From assembly GCA_018060635.1 (NCBI GenBank), contig JAGOVR010000012.1, positions 1-23,508 of the forward strand: a stretch of 23,508 nucleotides of DNA. The letters run 5' to 3'. A program made the translations under genes and the position numbers. The DNA comes from Bacteriovoracaceae bacterium (GTDB lineage Bacteria; Bdellovibrionota; Bacteriovoracia; Bacteriovoracales; Bacteriovoracaceae). Under the pieces are notes generated by a model, which made no database searches, was not told where the DNA came from, and saw only the letters and a list, made by a program, of their open reading frames with translations. Shown here one piece after another: positions 8,593-16,538 of the stretch. How positions within the stretch are numbered: position 1 is the stretch's first letter; each line of letters opens with the position of its first letter.

Positions 8593-8823
8593 CTAGTTTT
8601 TACCTTTAGTCTTAAGATAACCAATAACGTCACCAACAGTTTTTAGATTTTCAGTTTCATCTTCTGGAATTTCTACTCCAAATTCGTCTTCCATTTTCAT
8701 CATAAGCTCAACCATATCCAAAGAATCTAGATTAAGATCTTCTACGAAGTTAGTAGAATCAGAAATTTTGCTAGCATCAACTTTAGTAGCATCACTGATA
8801 AGTTTAATAATTTGATCTTTCAT
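8593..8823 (-). CDS. acpP: Acyl carrier protein
   Basis: 76 residues, acidic, typical AcpP. The 4'-phosphopantetheine attachment site is Ser34 in the NLDSLDMVEL motif, followed by EFGVEIPEDE. AcpP carries the growing acyl chain to the Fab enzymes around it and to lipid A and phospholipid acyltransferases. A strong GGAGG ribosome-binding site lies 7 bases before the ATG, the best in this operon, which fits the high amounts of ACP needed. It sits between fabG and fabF in the standard order. Confidence 0.98.
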   Translation of the reverse strand: MKDQIIKLISDATKVDASKISDSTNFVEDLNLDSLDMVELMMKMEDEFGVEIPEDETENLKTVGDVIGYLKTKGKN

Positions 8824-8847
8824 GTTCGAACCTCCAAAAAATATTTT

Positions 8848-9609
8848 TTAAATATATAATCCACCATCAATTTTTATAATTTCACCTGTTATGTATGATG
8901 AAGCTTTGCTAATTAAAAAGCAAGTAAGCTCCGCTACATCTTGCGCATTTCCCATTTTTCCTAAAGGAATAGATTCCAAATAGTATTTTTTAGCATCCTC
9001 TGAAAGGGCGTCAGTCATCTCCGTAGTGATAAAGCCAGGGCATATAGCATTGCAACGAATATTTTTAGGGGCCAATTCTTTCGCACAAGATTTAGTGAAG
9101 CCTAAAAGACCTGCTTTAGAGGCAGAGTAAGCCGCTTGAGAAGGGTTTCCCATAAGTCCTACGATAGAGCTAATATTTACAATAGAAACATTTTCAGCTT
9201 TTAAAAAACCTCGGGAAAGAATGCTGGTAAGAAGAATAGCGGCTTTTAAATTAGTATCAATCACTTGCGAAAGATCTTCTGGTTTTATACGTAAAATAAG
9301 CTGATCTTTAGAAATTCCTGCATTATTAACTAAGGCTTCAATAGGGCCAGAAGTTTTCATGTATTCATTAAGGACACTACTCATTTGATCATAGTGAGTG
9401 ATATCAAAGGGAAGAGCAGTTACTTTTCCTCCGAAAGATTCCAATTCTTGAGTGAGATTTTGAGCTTGATCAGCAGAGCCTCGGTAGTTAAAAAGGACAT
9501 GGGCTTTTTGTTTCGCTAAAAGTGTAGCGATAGCTTTTCCAATGCCACGTGAAGCACCTGTCACCAGTATTTTTTTATTTTCTAAATCCCTATATTGCGC
9601 TGTGAGCAT
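8848..9609 (-). CDS. fabG: 3-oxoacyl-ACP reductase
   Basis: 253 residues, short-chain dehydrogenase fold. FabG reduces 3-oxoacyl-ACP to 3-hydroxyacyl-ACP with NADPH. Seen: the Rossmann glycine motif GASRGIG at residues 18-24, NNAG at 95-98, the catalytic Ser148 in NISSIVG, Tyr161 and Lys165 in YSASKAG, and the C-terminal ITGEIIKIDGG. The only candidate start lies inside the end of fabD, giving a 28-bp overlap and probable translational coupling. This puts about 12 residues before the first strand, slightly longer than the usual N-terminus. Context inside the fab operon separates it from other SDR enzymes. Confidence 0.97.
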   Translation of the reverse strand: MLTAQYRDLENKKILVTGASRGIGKAIATLLAKQKAHVLFNYRGSADQAQNLTQELESFGGKVTALPFDITHYDQMSSVLNEYMKTSGPIEALVNNAGISKDQLILRIKPEDLSQVIDTNLKAAILLTSILSRGFLKAENVSIVNISSIVGLMGNPSQAAYSASKAGLLGFTKSCAKELAPKNIRCNAICPGFITTEMTDALSEDAKKYYLESIPLGKMGNAQDVAELTCFLISKASSYITGEIIKIDGGLYI

Positions 9610-10559
9610 AAAACCACCTCGGCAAAAGCCTGTTCTAAATTTTCATATTGATCTAAAGGAATCACATTAATTGCGGGATTAATTTTTTTAACTAAGCCTG
9701 TAAGAATTTTTCCTGGACCCACTTCTAACGCTAGTGTATCTGCAGGAAGATTTTGGATACTTTGCGTCCATAAAACACTTCCACAAATTTGTTGGGTAAG
9801 ATTTTTACGCAGAGTTTCTGCACCCGTATGTAAGGGATATTCTTTAGCATCAATATTAGCAATATAAGGAATAGCAAGATGATTAAAATTGATATGATTT
9901 AAAACTTCTTGCATCTTATCAGCCGCTGGTTGCATAAGGGTAGAATGGAAAGGAGCAGAAACAGGAAGAACAATCGCTTTCATTTTTATGGTAGGTTGAT
10001 TGTTTAACCACTCGACTGCTTTATCACAAGCACTCGCATGGCCAGAAATAACAATTTGCTGAGGATCATTAAAATTGGCGGGCATGACTTGAGCCGTAGC
10101 AGTTGAATTTATTTCACAAGCTTTTCGTACCATATCTTCAGGGCATTTGAGGATAGCAACCATTTTTCCTAAACCTACAGGGACAGCTTCTTGCATAAAT
10201 TTTCCACGTAAGTTTACCGCTTTTAAAGCGTCAGTAAAACTTAAAGCCTCGGCGGCGACTAAAGCAGAATATTCTCCCACAGAATGGCCAAGGACACGTT
10301 CTATCTGAAAGCCCTCCTGTTCTAGAAGCTTTTTAATTCCTGTGAAGAGTGCTGTGGAATAAGTAAGAATAGCAGGTTGAGTATTTTGAGTAAGTTTAAG
10401 AGATTCTTCTGGCCCTTCAAAACAAAGAGAACTTAGGGAATAGCCTAATATTTCATCTGCTCTATTAAAAAAATGTTGAAGATTAGGAATAAGTTTTTTT
10501 CCCATTCCTACATATTGTGAACCTTGACCTGGAAAAAGCAGAGTGACTTTTTTTGACAT
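9582..10559 (-). CDS. fabD: Malonyl-CoA:ACP transacylase
   Basis: 325 residues. FabD moves the malonyl group from CoA to ACP to supply the elongation cycle. Motifs: LLFPGQGSQYVGMG at the N-terminus, the nucleophile Ser93 in GHSVGEYSAL, and the catalytic His in VSAPFHSTLM. LALEVGPGKILTGL is near the C-terminus. AAAGGA lies 8 bases before the ATG. The length is slightly above the E. coli enzyme because of a C-terminal tail, and that tail overlaps the fabG start by 28 bp. Confidence 0.97.
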   Translation of the reverse strand: MSKKVTLLFPGQGSQYVGMGKKLIPNLQHFFNRADEILGYSLSSLCFEGPEESLKLTQNTQPAILTYSTALFTGIKKLLEQEGFQIERVLGHSVGEYSALVAAEALSFTDALKAVNLRGKFMQEAVPVGLGKMVAILKCPEDMVRKACEINSTATAQVMPANFNDPQQIVISGHASACDKAVEWLNNQPTIKMKAIVLPVSAPFHSTLMQPAADKMQEVLNHINFNHLAIPYIANIDAKEYPLHTGAETLRKNLTQQICGSVLWTQSIQNLPADTLALEVGPGKILTGLVKKINPAINVIPLDQYENLEQAFAEVVLCSQRNIGI

Positions 10560-10570
10560 AAAATAGTCCT

Positions 10571-11581
10571 TTAATATCTAAAAAGTGTAGCTCCAAAGGT
10601 AAGGCCTGCTCCAAAGGCAGTAAAACAAACTAAATCGCCTCGTTTAATTTTTCCTTCTTCAATCGCTTGATCAAAAGCTGTGGGAACAGTAGCCGCAGAA
10701 GTATTTCCAAATTTTTCAATATTAACGATAACTTTTTTGGGATCAATACCTAGGCGTTCCCCAGTAGCTTCAATAATGCGTAAATTAGCTTGGTGAGGAA
10801 CCAACCAATCAAGATCATTCAGAGTAAGATTTGCTTCTTTAAGGCAAGTCATGACATTTTCTGTAAGTGTTTTAACTGCAACCTTAAACATATCTTTACC
10901 TTGCATACGCATATAATTTTGATTGCTCTCTAAGATTTCTTTGGTGATAGGACGGATAGCTCCTCCGACTTCTTTATCAAAAAATTCTCGTCCTTTTCCA
11001 TCAGCACCCAGTGTCATGGCTAAAATTTCAGATTTATCATCAGCTTGTGCGCGACCTAAAATAGCGACGCCACAACCATCTCCAAAAAGAATACAAGTAT
11101 TACGATCAGACCAGTTATTGACGGTGCTTAACATTTCAGAACCGATCACTAATATGTTTTTCATCACTCCTGTTTCAATGAGAGCTGTTGCCATATTTAC
11201 GCCATAAACAAATCCAGAGCAGGCGGCGGCAATATCTAGGCAGGCACAATTTTTAGTCATTCCTAATTTGACTTGTAAAATACAAGCAGTGTTAGGCAGA
11301 TGTACGTCAGGAGTTACAGTGGCAAAAAGAATCATGTCAATGTCATCAGCAACCAGCCCTGCTTGCTTGAGAGCTTTTTGAGTGGCATAAAGAGCCATAT
11401 CAGAGGGAAATTCAGCTTGATGGGGATCACTTATACGTCTTTCGGCAATACCCGTGCGAGGAAAAATCCAGTCATGACTTGTTTCAACAATTTTAGATAA
11501 ATCATCGTTAGTCATCACTTTTTGAGGGTGATAACGTCCTGTTCCTAAAAATTTAGCACGATAAAGAGAACCAGAAGTCAT
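10571..11581 (-). CDS. fabH: 3-oxoacyl-ACP synthase III (KAS III)
   Basis: 336 residues from the ATG at 11581. FabH starts fatty-acid synthesis by condensing acetyl-CoA or another acyl-CoA with malonyl-ACP. The Cys-His-Asn triad is present: Cys121 in CLDIAAACSGFVYG, His in WLVPHQANLRII, and Asn in FGNTSAATVP. The N-terminal SLYRAKFLGTGRYHPQKVMTN is family-typical and supports this start. A GTG at 11626 would add 15 atypical residues and overlap rpmF by 29 bp. Here fabH follows rpmF after only 16 bp, with no plsX between them. The ribosome-binding site is weak, so translation is probably coupled to rpmF. Confidence 0.96.
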   Translation of the reverse strand: MTSGSLYRAKFLGTGRYHPQKVMTNDDLSKIVETSHDWIFPRTGIAERRISDPHQAEFPSDMALYATQKALKQAGLVADDIDMILFATVTPDVHLPNTACILQVKLGMTKNCACLDIAAACSGFVYGVNMATALIETGVMKNILVIGSEMLSTVNNWSDRNTCILFGDGCGVAILGRAQADDKSEILAMTLGADGKGREFFDKEVGGAIRPITKEILESNQNYMRMQGKDMFKVAVKTLTENVMTCLKEANLTLNDLDWLVPHQANLRIIEATGERLGIDPKKVIVNIEKFGNTSAATVPTAFDQAIEEGKIKRGDLVCFTAFGAGLTFGATLFRY

Positions 11582-11597
11582 ACAAATAAGACTTAAA

Positions 11598-11825
11598 TTA
11601 GGTTTGATCGTTATTAGATTCCACACCTGTTTCTGTGGTTTTCACTTTCATTTTAATCACAACACGGCCCTTGTATTGTCCACAAGAAGCACAAGCATGG
11701 TGAGGAAGAGTGATAGCAGAACAGTTAGGACATTTCATGACACCTTTACCAGTCAATTTATGAGTATGACCTGCGTGTCGAAGACCTTTACGCGATACGC
11801 TGGTTTTTTTCTTAGGTACTGCCAT
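11598..11825 (-). CDS. rpmF: 50S ribosomal protein L32
   Basis: 75 residues. It begins AVPKKKTSVSRKGLRHAGH, the L32 signature, and carries a zinc ribbon with Cys32, Cys35 (CPNC), Cys45 and Cys48 (CASC). The C-terminal tail after KGRVV is about ten residues longer than in many L32 proteins and is polar. A strong AAGGAG ribosome-binding site lies 5 bases before the ATG. It is the second gene of the yceD-rpmF-fab operon, a widely conserved link between ribosome supply and lipid synthesis. Confidence 0.97.
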   Translation of the reverse strand: MAVPKKKTSVSRKGLRHAGHTHKLTGKGVMKCPNCSAITLPHHACASCGQYKGRVVIKMKVKTTETGVESNNDQT

Positions 11826-11901
11826 ATATGCTCCTTCAATCTTTCAAAATAAATATAAGAAGGGCATTTTTATAATAAGTTTCACAAGTTGGCCACAAAT
11901 A

Positions 11902-12450
11902 TCAAGCAGAATGGTGGGTACAAAGTGTTTTATTAAGGTTTTCTCCACAGAACTGGCATAAGCCTTTACACTCTGTGTCATGCAGGGGGGAACTCTCGTA
12001 GTTTAAATAAATATGTTCACGCACAATATCTTTGAGTGGAAGTTCCTGTGATTTATAAAAATATAAATTGTATTCATGCCCATTAGTAAAAACACAGATT
12101 TGGTCATTGAGTTCAGGGTTTTTTTCTAAAGCTTGAGGAACAATACAGGCATTAAATTCAAAGGTTAAATCCATCGGAGCATCACCTAAACAACGAATGC
12201 ATTGGGCGTTGTAATGAGTTGTGAGACTTCCTTCTAAAAGAACATGATCTTTTAATTCAGTATCTATTTTACGATTAACTTTTAAGTTTAATTGCAGGGA
12301 GCCTGCCACCGCAGGTGGAGATTCTTCTTGATTATGTAATTCCTCAAAGAGCTCTTTGACCCAATCCTGCGTTATATCTAGCTGGTAAAGATAGTCTCTT
12401 TTTTGTAAAAATTTATTTAAGGTTAAGGGGAGGTCTAGTTTTTTTTCCAT
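11902..12450 (-). CDS. yceD: YceD/DUF177 family protein
   Basis: 182 residues. The DUF177 family lies just upstream of rpmF in most bacteria and has been linked to 23S rRNA or ribosome biogenesis; its exact biochemical role is not settled. The sequence shows an N-terminal beta-rich part and two cysteine pairs: CIRC at residues 84-87, and CKGLC with CGENLN at 161-171 followed by Cys177. The closing CKGLCQFCGENLN is the family hallmark. It is the first gene of the operon, 68 bp from the divergent aroK. A promoter at 12472-12500 would give a leader of only about 15 bases, and no clear Shine-Dalgarno sequence precedes the ATG. Confidence 0.92.
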   Translation of the reverse strand: MEKKLDLPLTLNKFLQKRDYLYQLDITQDWVKELFEELHNQEESPPAVAGSLQLNLKVNRKIDTELKDHVLLEGSLTTHYNAQCIRCLGDAPMDLTFEFNACIVPQALEKNPELNDQICVFTNGHEYNLYFYKSQELPLKDIVREHIYLNYESSPLHDTECKGLCQFCGENLNKTLCTHHSA

Positions 12451-12471
12451 GGGGTTTTTTTCTCTTTTTAT

Positions 12472-12500
12472 GCTATAGAAAAACTTTGAATTAAAGTCAA
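12472..12500 (-). promoter_or_regulatory. Sigma70-type promoter of the yceD-rpmF-fab-glyA operon
   Basis: On the minus strand TTGACT (12500-12495, 5 of 6 to consensus) and TATAGC (12477-12472, 4 of 6) are separated by exactly 17 bases. Transcription would start near 12465, about 15 bases before the yceD ATG. This is the only gap in the eight-gene minus-strand run where a strong promoter is seen. Confidence 0.55.
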
Positions 12501-12518
12501 TGAAAAGGTTGTAAGAAA

Positions 12519-13034
12519 ATGAGTATTATATTTTTAGATGGTTTTATGGCAAGTGGAAAAAGCACTTTTCTAAAAATGTTTGCTTCTTTGTATTCTACAG
12601 AAATGACTTGTTTGGATTTAGATACAGAAATTGAAAAAGAAGTAGGAGAGGGACTGCAAACTTATATTGAAAGAGTAGGGGAAGATTTTTTTAGAATTAA
12701 AGAACAAGAAGTTCTGACACAAGTTTTAAGCTCTTTCTCAACGCAAAAATTACTTTTAGCATTGGGAGGAGGCAGTTTACAAAAAGAAGAAGATGAATTA
12801 CGTCTAAGACGAATAAGAACCTTTAAAAAAGTGTGGCTAGATGTTCCTTTAGAAGTTTGTTTGAAGCGAATTTATGAGGACGGACATCGTTATTTTTCCA
12901 ATAGAAGTGCATCAGACTTGGCCCTTCTTTATGAGAGACGTTGTTCTCGTTATCAAAAATGTGATCTTCGTCTTTCTTTACAAAACATAAATAGAATACA
13001 ATTAAAGCAAGTCTATGAACTTTCCTTGGTATAA
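12519..13034 (+). CDS. aroK: Shikimate kinase (probable)
   Basis: 171 residues, the usual shikimate kinase length. The enzyme phosphorylates shikimate with ATP in aromatic amino-acid synthesis. Seen: a Walker A loop GFMASGKST (residues 8-16), the substrate-binding LDLD motif (Asp33, Asp35), GEDFFRIKEQEVL with Arg59, and LALGGGS (Gly83-85). A lid-like segment with HRYFSNRS is followed by LYERRCSRYQKCDLRL, which matches the family's R..LY...AD pattern. The lid sequence is divergent, so a related small-molecule kinase such as a gluconokinase-like enzyme is possible. No other aro gene is in the window. It is divergent from yceD and precedes a promoter for the next operon. Confidence 0.82.
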   Translation: MSIIFLDGFMASGKSTFLKMFASLYSTEMTCLDLDTEIEKEVGEGLQTYIERVGEDFFRIKEQEVLTQVLSSFSTQKLLLALGGGSLQKEEDELRLRRIRTFKKVWLDVPLEVCLKRIYEDGHRYFSNRSASDLALLYERRCSRYQKCDLRLSLQNINRIQLKQVYELSLV

Positions 13035-13037
13035 CTC

Positions 13038-13067
13038 TTGGCATAGGCCTTATTTTTCGGCCATAAT
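13038..13067 (+). promoter_or_regulatory. Sigma70-type promoter of the alr-mla operon
   Basis: TTGGCA (13038-13043, 5 of 6 to consensus) and CATAAT (13062-13067, 5 of 6) are separated by 18 bases in the 64-bp gap after aroK. Transcription would start near 13074, about 25 bases before the GTG start at 13099. It could drive the receiver-like gene, alr, mlaE, mlaF, the MCE gene and the GYF-like gene, which follow with short gaps. Confidence 0.55.
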
Positions 13068-13098
13068 ATCCTAAATATAAAATATCAAGGAGCGGTAA

Positions 13099-14601
13099 GT
13101 GTTTTTTGCAGGTTCGTCTTCTTCTAGCTCTCCTCAGGTTGCTCTTCTTTTAAGCCAAATGAGGGAAGCAGAAAAACTTACGCTAGATTTTAGAAAGTTA
13201 GGTGTTGTTCCTGTAGTCTTTGAAGATTTACAAAAATTTGGTCAAGCCATAAGCCGAACTCGTTATGATTTTGCCATTGTGGATGTGCTAAAAATGCGAG
13301 ATGGCGATCTGGTTTTAAAAAATCACCCCATGATAAGAGAAGAACAAATTCCTCTTTCTTTTTTTTACGCTGATCAAAATAAACACTTACTCACAACAAC
13401 CTACGACATCTTAAATTTTGGCTATATTAAAAGTGCGGTAGATTATGCTCATCAGTTACAGGTAATTCTGAAGAGAGTTAATAAACACCTCTCCATGAGT
13501 CATAGCGTAAGAGAGCTTAAGCAAAAAAATAAGCATTTAGAGCAAAAAAATAGTCAAAGCCTTAATAGTTTACAAATCCATCGTGTTCAAGAGGAGCATT
13601 TAGAAATAGTCACTAAGTTAAACCGTGAAATTCAAGAGAGTAAAAGAGGGGAATCTTTTCTTACTTCTTTGATTGAAGTGTTGGGGAAGTGGCCAGCTTC
13701 TTTGCAATTTGCCATTTTAGAAATAACCCATCAAGGGGGAAAGCTTTTTTCCCCTAAAAAAGAATTTCATTCTCCTGCCAAATATACAGAACTTTCAGAG
13801 ATACAACTTCCAGAGCCTTGTCCCGAAGGAATGGAGTTCTATGTGCAAACAATGGGGTTGCAAGTAGCCATGGAAACTTTGGGTTCTTCTTTAGTTTCAC
13901 TTAAAGTTTCAGGGCTTAAAAAAAATCCTGATGTCATGATTTATCTTAGAATGCAGGAAGAATTTCCTGCGCATTTTCCTTGGCAAATTTTGGAAGAACT
14001 TTTAAGTGCAAGTTATTTAAAAAGTTTAAGTAAAAAGCGTTCATCGCTATGGATCGAAGATAAAAAAACTAAAAAAGTTTTATCAGCGTGGGATTTATTA
14101 GGTCTTGTTCAAGAACAGAATACCAATCTAACAAAACATCCCTCTTTTCTTTTTGAACTGGATTTTAGTTTTATGACTAATCTTATTAGAGAGGAGAAAC
14201 TTACTTTTGAGTGGACTTCTTTTTCATGGGATTTCACAGTAGGTTTGCAACAACGCATCCCTGTTCCGTTTGATTTTAGTTTAAAAAGTATTGATAAGGC
14301 TTATCTGTTGGTGCATCACGAGCATTTAAACTTTTTTATTCAAGAATTAAAAGAGTTTGTTCAAGGTTTTCCTTATTGGCGTTATTTTGAATCAGCGACA
14401 GCTGTACTGACGAAGCCTTTGGCCCCTCAGATTATGCCACTTCCTGCTGAGACTTTTAGATTGATGTTAAATAAAGAAACTTCATATACTTATTTTCAAG
14501 AAAAATTTGAAGAGAAAGAAGATGAGGCCGCTCTCTTTTCACAATTGGTTTCAGCTTCATCTTCAGAAAAAACAAATCCTCATCGAGAACTTTTTCTATG
14601 A
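13099..14601 (+). CDS. Degenerate receiver-like / coiled-coil protein of unknown function
   Basis: 500 residues from a GTG start with an AAGGAG ribosome-binding site 6 bases upstream. After a Ser-rich N-terminus, residues 12-125 follow a response-regulator receiver pattern: VALLL strand, helix, PVVFE strand, RYDFAIVDV with Asp62 where the phosphoacceptor would sit, PLSFFYA strand, and GYIKS near the conserved Lys. The acidic pair after strand 1 is missing, so ordinary phosphorylation is doubtful. Residues about 130-185 are a polar coiled coil (many Lys, Gln, Glu). The remaining 300 or so residues form a mixed alpha/beta region I do not recognise. There is no signal peptide or membrane segment. 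It overlaps alr by ATGA, so the two are co-translated. Confidence 0.85.
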   Translation: MFFAGSSSSSSPQVALLLSQMREAEKLTLDFRKLGVVPVVFEDLQKFGQAISRTRYDFAIVDVLKMRDGDLVLKNHPMIREEQIPLSFFYADQNKHLLTTTYDILNFGYIKSAVDYAHQLQVILKRVNKHLSMSHSVRELKQKNKHLEQKNSQSLNSLQIHRVQEEHLEIVTKLNREIQESKRGESFLTSLIEVLGKWPASLQFAILEITHQGGKLFSPKKEFHSPAKYTELSEIQLPEPCPEGMEFYVQTMGLQVAMETLGSSLVSLKVSGLKKNPDVMIYLRMQEEFPAHFPWQILEELLSASYLKSLSKKRSSLWIEDKKTKKVLSAWDLLGLVQEQNTNLTKHPSFLFELDFSFMTNLIREEKLTFEWTSFSWDFTVGLQQRIPVPFDFSLKSIDKAYLLVHHEHLNFFIQELKEFVQGFPYWRYFESATAVLTKPLAPQIMPLPAETFRLMLNKETSYTYFQEKFEEKEDEAALFSQLVSASSSEKTNPHRELFL

Positions 14602-15725
14602 GATATAAGACCAGACTGATTATTAATTTAAACTTATTTGCTAAAAATTTTGAAAGAGTAAAGAAGCTGGCCCCTAAAAATGAAATTTTATATATTGTTA
14701 AGGCTAATGCTTACGGACATGGGTTAGTTCCTATGGTGCGATTTGCCGTTCAAGAATTAGGTATTAAAGAAATTGGTTGTGCTTCTTTAGGAGAGGCACT
14801 GGAAGTGCGAGAATCTTTACCTGAATTAGATGTTATTCCTTATGTTCTTTCTGATTTAGGTCTGAGTTCTTTATCTTCTGCTAGGGCCTATGTAGAAAAA
14901 AAAATTCTTCCCGTTGTTCATAATTTTGCAGATTTAGATTTTATTTTATCTCAGTCAGATTTTCGCTATATTCCTCTTTGTTTGAAATTTAATACAGGAA
15001 TGAATAGGTTAGGATTTAGTTTAGATGATATGGATCTTTTAGTGGCAAAATTAAAACAGCACCAACGAAAAATTATTCATCATATGGTGTCTCATTTGGC
15101 TTGCGGTTCTTCTTCCATTAAGTTGGAGAATAATCTTTTACAGCTCAGTCGATTTAAACAGATTAAGAAACGTTTGCAAGATGAAGGTTTTAGTGTGGAA
15201 CGTAGTTCTCTCGCTAACTCAGGAGCTGTTGAACAAGGTTTTGCTTTAGATGAGACTCATGTAAGACCTGGTATTATGCTGTATGGAGTTTCTAGTCTTA
15301 ATAAAGAAACTCGGCAGGGAGTATGGCAGGGAGAGCCTATTTCTACGTTAGAAACATATGTGTTAAGAAGTTTTGAAATAAAAAAAGGAACACCTGTGAG
15401 CTATGGTGCGACTCCTTGTCCCGAAGATGGCATTTTGGCTATTATTGCTATTGGCTATGGAGATGGTTTTTCTACCAGATATAATGGCGTGTCGCTAAAA
15501 GTAGGAGAACATATTGGTAAAGTGGTGGGAAGAGTCAATATGGATATGGCCAATGTTCTTTTTCCCCGTGAAGCAAAATCAGAACTTACCTCTGGTCGTA
15601 TTCTAAAAATTTGGGATCATTCCCAAACTGAAATATTAAACTTAGCGGAGCAAGTTGCCACAGTTCCCTATGAACTTTTTTGTCAATTAAGTATTAGGCT
15701 TCCTCGCATTTATACTTTTAAATAA
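14598..15725 (+). CDS. alr: Alanine racemase
   Basis: 375 residues. Alr converts L-alanine to D-alanine with PLP and feeds peptidoglycan synthesis. The PLP lysine is Lys35 in YIVKANAYGHG. HVRPGIMLYG, VSYGATPCPEDG, the AIGYGDGF segment, VGRVNMDMANV and the C-terminal YELFCQLSIRLPRIY are all family landmarks, in order. The ATG overlaps the preceding gene's stop codon. mlaE starts 2 bp after the stop, so alr lies inside an operon with envelope lipid-transport genes. The fold-III PLP family also holds other racemases, but the motif set and context favour Alr. Confidence 0.95.
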   Translation: MRYKTRLIINLNLFAKNFERVKKLAPKNEILYIVKANAYGHGLVPMVRFAVQELGIKEIGCASLGEALEVRESLPELDVIPYVLSDLGLSSLSSARAYVEKKILPVVHNFADLDFILSQSDFRYIPLCLKFNTGMNRLGFSLDDMDLLVAKLKQHQRKIIHHMVSHLACGSSSIKLENNLLQLSRFKQIKKRLQDEGFSVERSSLANSGAVEQGFALDETHVRPGIMLYGVSSLNKETRQGVWQGEPISTLETYVLRSFEIKKGTPVSYGATPCPEDGILAIIAIGYGDGFSTRYNGVSLKVGEHIGKVVGRVNMDMANVLFPREAKSELTSGRILKIWDHSQTEILNLAEQVATVPYELFCQLSIRLPRIYTFK

Positions 15726-15727
15726 TT

Positions 15728-16528
15728 ATGAATACTTTTATTTTACCTTTAAATCGATTTTTTGAGCAGGCAGGTAGAAGCGTTATTGAGCTATCTCAAG
15801 GTCTAGGTCGTTTTACTATTTTTTGTATGAGTGTTTTTTATTGGCTTCCCAAAAGACCTTACCGTTTTAAATTATTAGTGGAACAACTTTATTTTATTGG
15901 AAATAAAAGTCTCTTCATTGTATGTCTGACGGCTTCTTTTTCAGGAATGGTGATGGCTTATCAAACCTATCTGGGTTTTCAAGTTATTTCTGCGGATAGT
16001 TTTATTGGTTCGATTGTAGCGGTTTCTTTAGCCAAAGAATTGGCCCCTGTTTTTACGGGACTTATTGTGAGTGGAAGAGCAGGAGCCGCTATGGCGGCCC
16101 AAATAGGAACGATGAAAGTCACAGAGCAAGTCGATGCTCTAGAGGTTATGGGAATTAGTAGCTATCAGTATTTAGCTGTTCCACGCATTGTCGCAGGAAC
16201 ACTTGCCCTGCCCATGCTTTCCATTATTTTTTTATTTGTAGGTAATTTAGGATCATGGCTGATTGGAACTAAAGTTTTACAAATTGATGATGCTATTTAT
16301 TTTTCTCAGCTCAGTAGTTTTATGCACGTTCAAGATATTTATCAAGGTGTTATTAAGGCTTTTTTCTTTGGCTTTCTTATTTCAGTCATTGGGACTTATC
16401 ACGGGTTTGCAGTGAAACAAGGAGCTGAAGGGGTAGGAAAAGGAACCAATGAGGCCGTGGTGTGGGGAATGGCAGTAGTACTGACAGTGGATTATTTTCT
16501 TACCAGTTTTTTAATAAAAATTTTATAA
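15728..16528 (+). CDS. mlaE: MlaE-family ABC transporter permease
   Basis: 266 residues, an inner-membrane protein with about five or six hydrophobic segments. MlaE is the permease that moves phospholipids in the Mla system. The conserved core is clear: ELAPVFTGLIVSGRAGAAMAAQIGTMKVTEQVDALEVMG at about residues 97-137, followed by PRIVAGTLALPMLS and, late, the YHGFAVKQGAEGVGKGTNEAVV stretch. It begins 2 bp after alr with no clear Shine-Dalgarno sequence, so translation is probably coupled. mlaF follows after 10 bp. No mlaB (STAS) gene accompanies it. Confidence 0.95.
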   Translation: MNTFILPLNRFFEQAGRSVIELSQGLGRFTIFCMSVFYWLPKRPYRFKLLVEQLYFIGNKSLFIVCLTASFSGMVMAYQTYLGFQVISADSFIGSIVAVSLAKELAPVFTGLIVSGRAGAAMAAQIGTMKVTEQVDALEVMGISSYQYLAVPRIVAGTLALPMLSIIFLFVGNLGSWLIGTKVLQIDDAIYFSQLSSFMHVQDIYQGVIKAFFFGFLISVIGTYHGFAVKQGAEGVGKGTNEAVVWGMAVVLTVDYFLTSFLIKIL

Positions 16529-16538
16529 GAGGTTTGTT

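Noticed and set aside
8836..8849. Exact A/T palindrome (six A, TA, six T) between fabG and acpP as a terminator
   Set aside because: It has no GC pairs, overlaps the fabG stop, and terminating there would cut acpP and fabF from the operon. Chance in AT-rich DNA is more likely.
10923..11207. Plus-strand open frame of 94 codons antisense to fabH
   Set aside because: A shadow of the conserved fabH frame; no recognisable protein features.
11604..11852. Plus-strand open frame of 82 codons antisense to rpmF
   Set aside because: It lies opposite a certain ribosomal protein gene, has no family signature and no promoter or ribosome-binding site, and its composition is that of reversed L32 codons.
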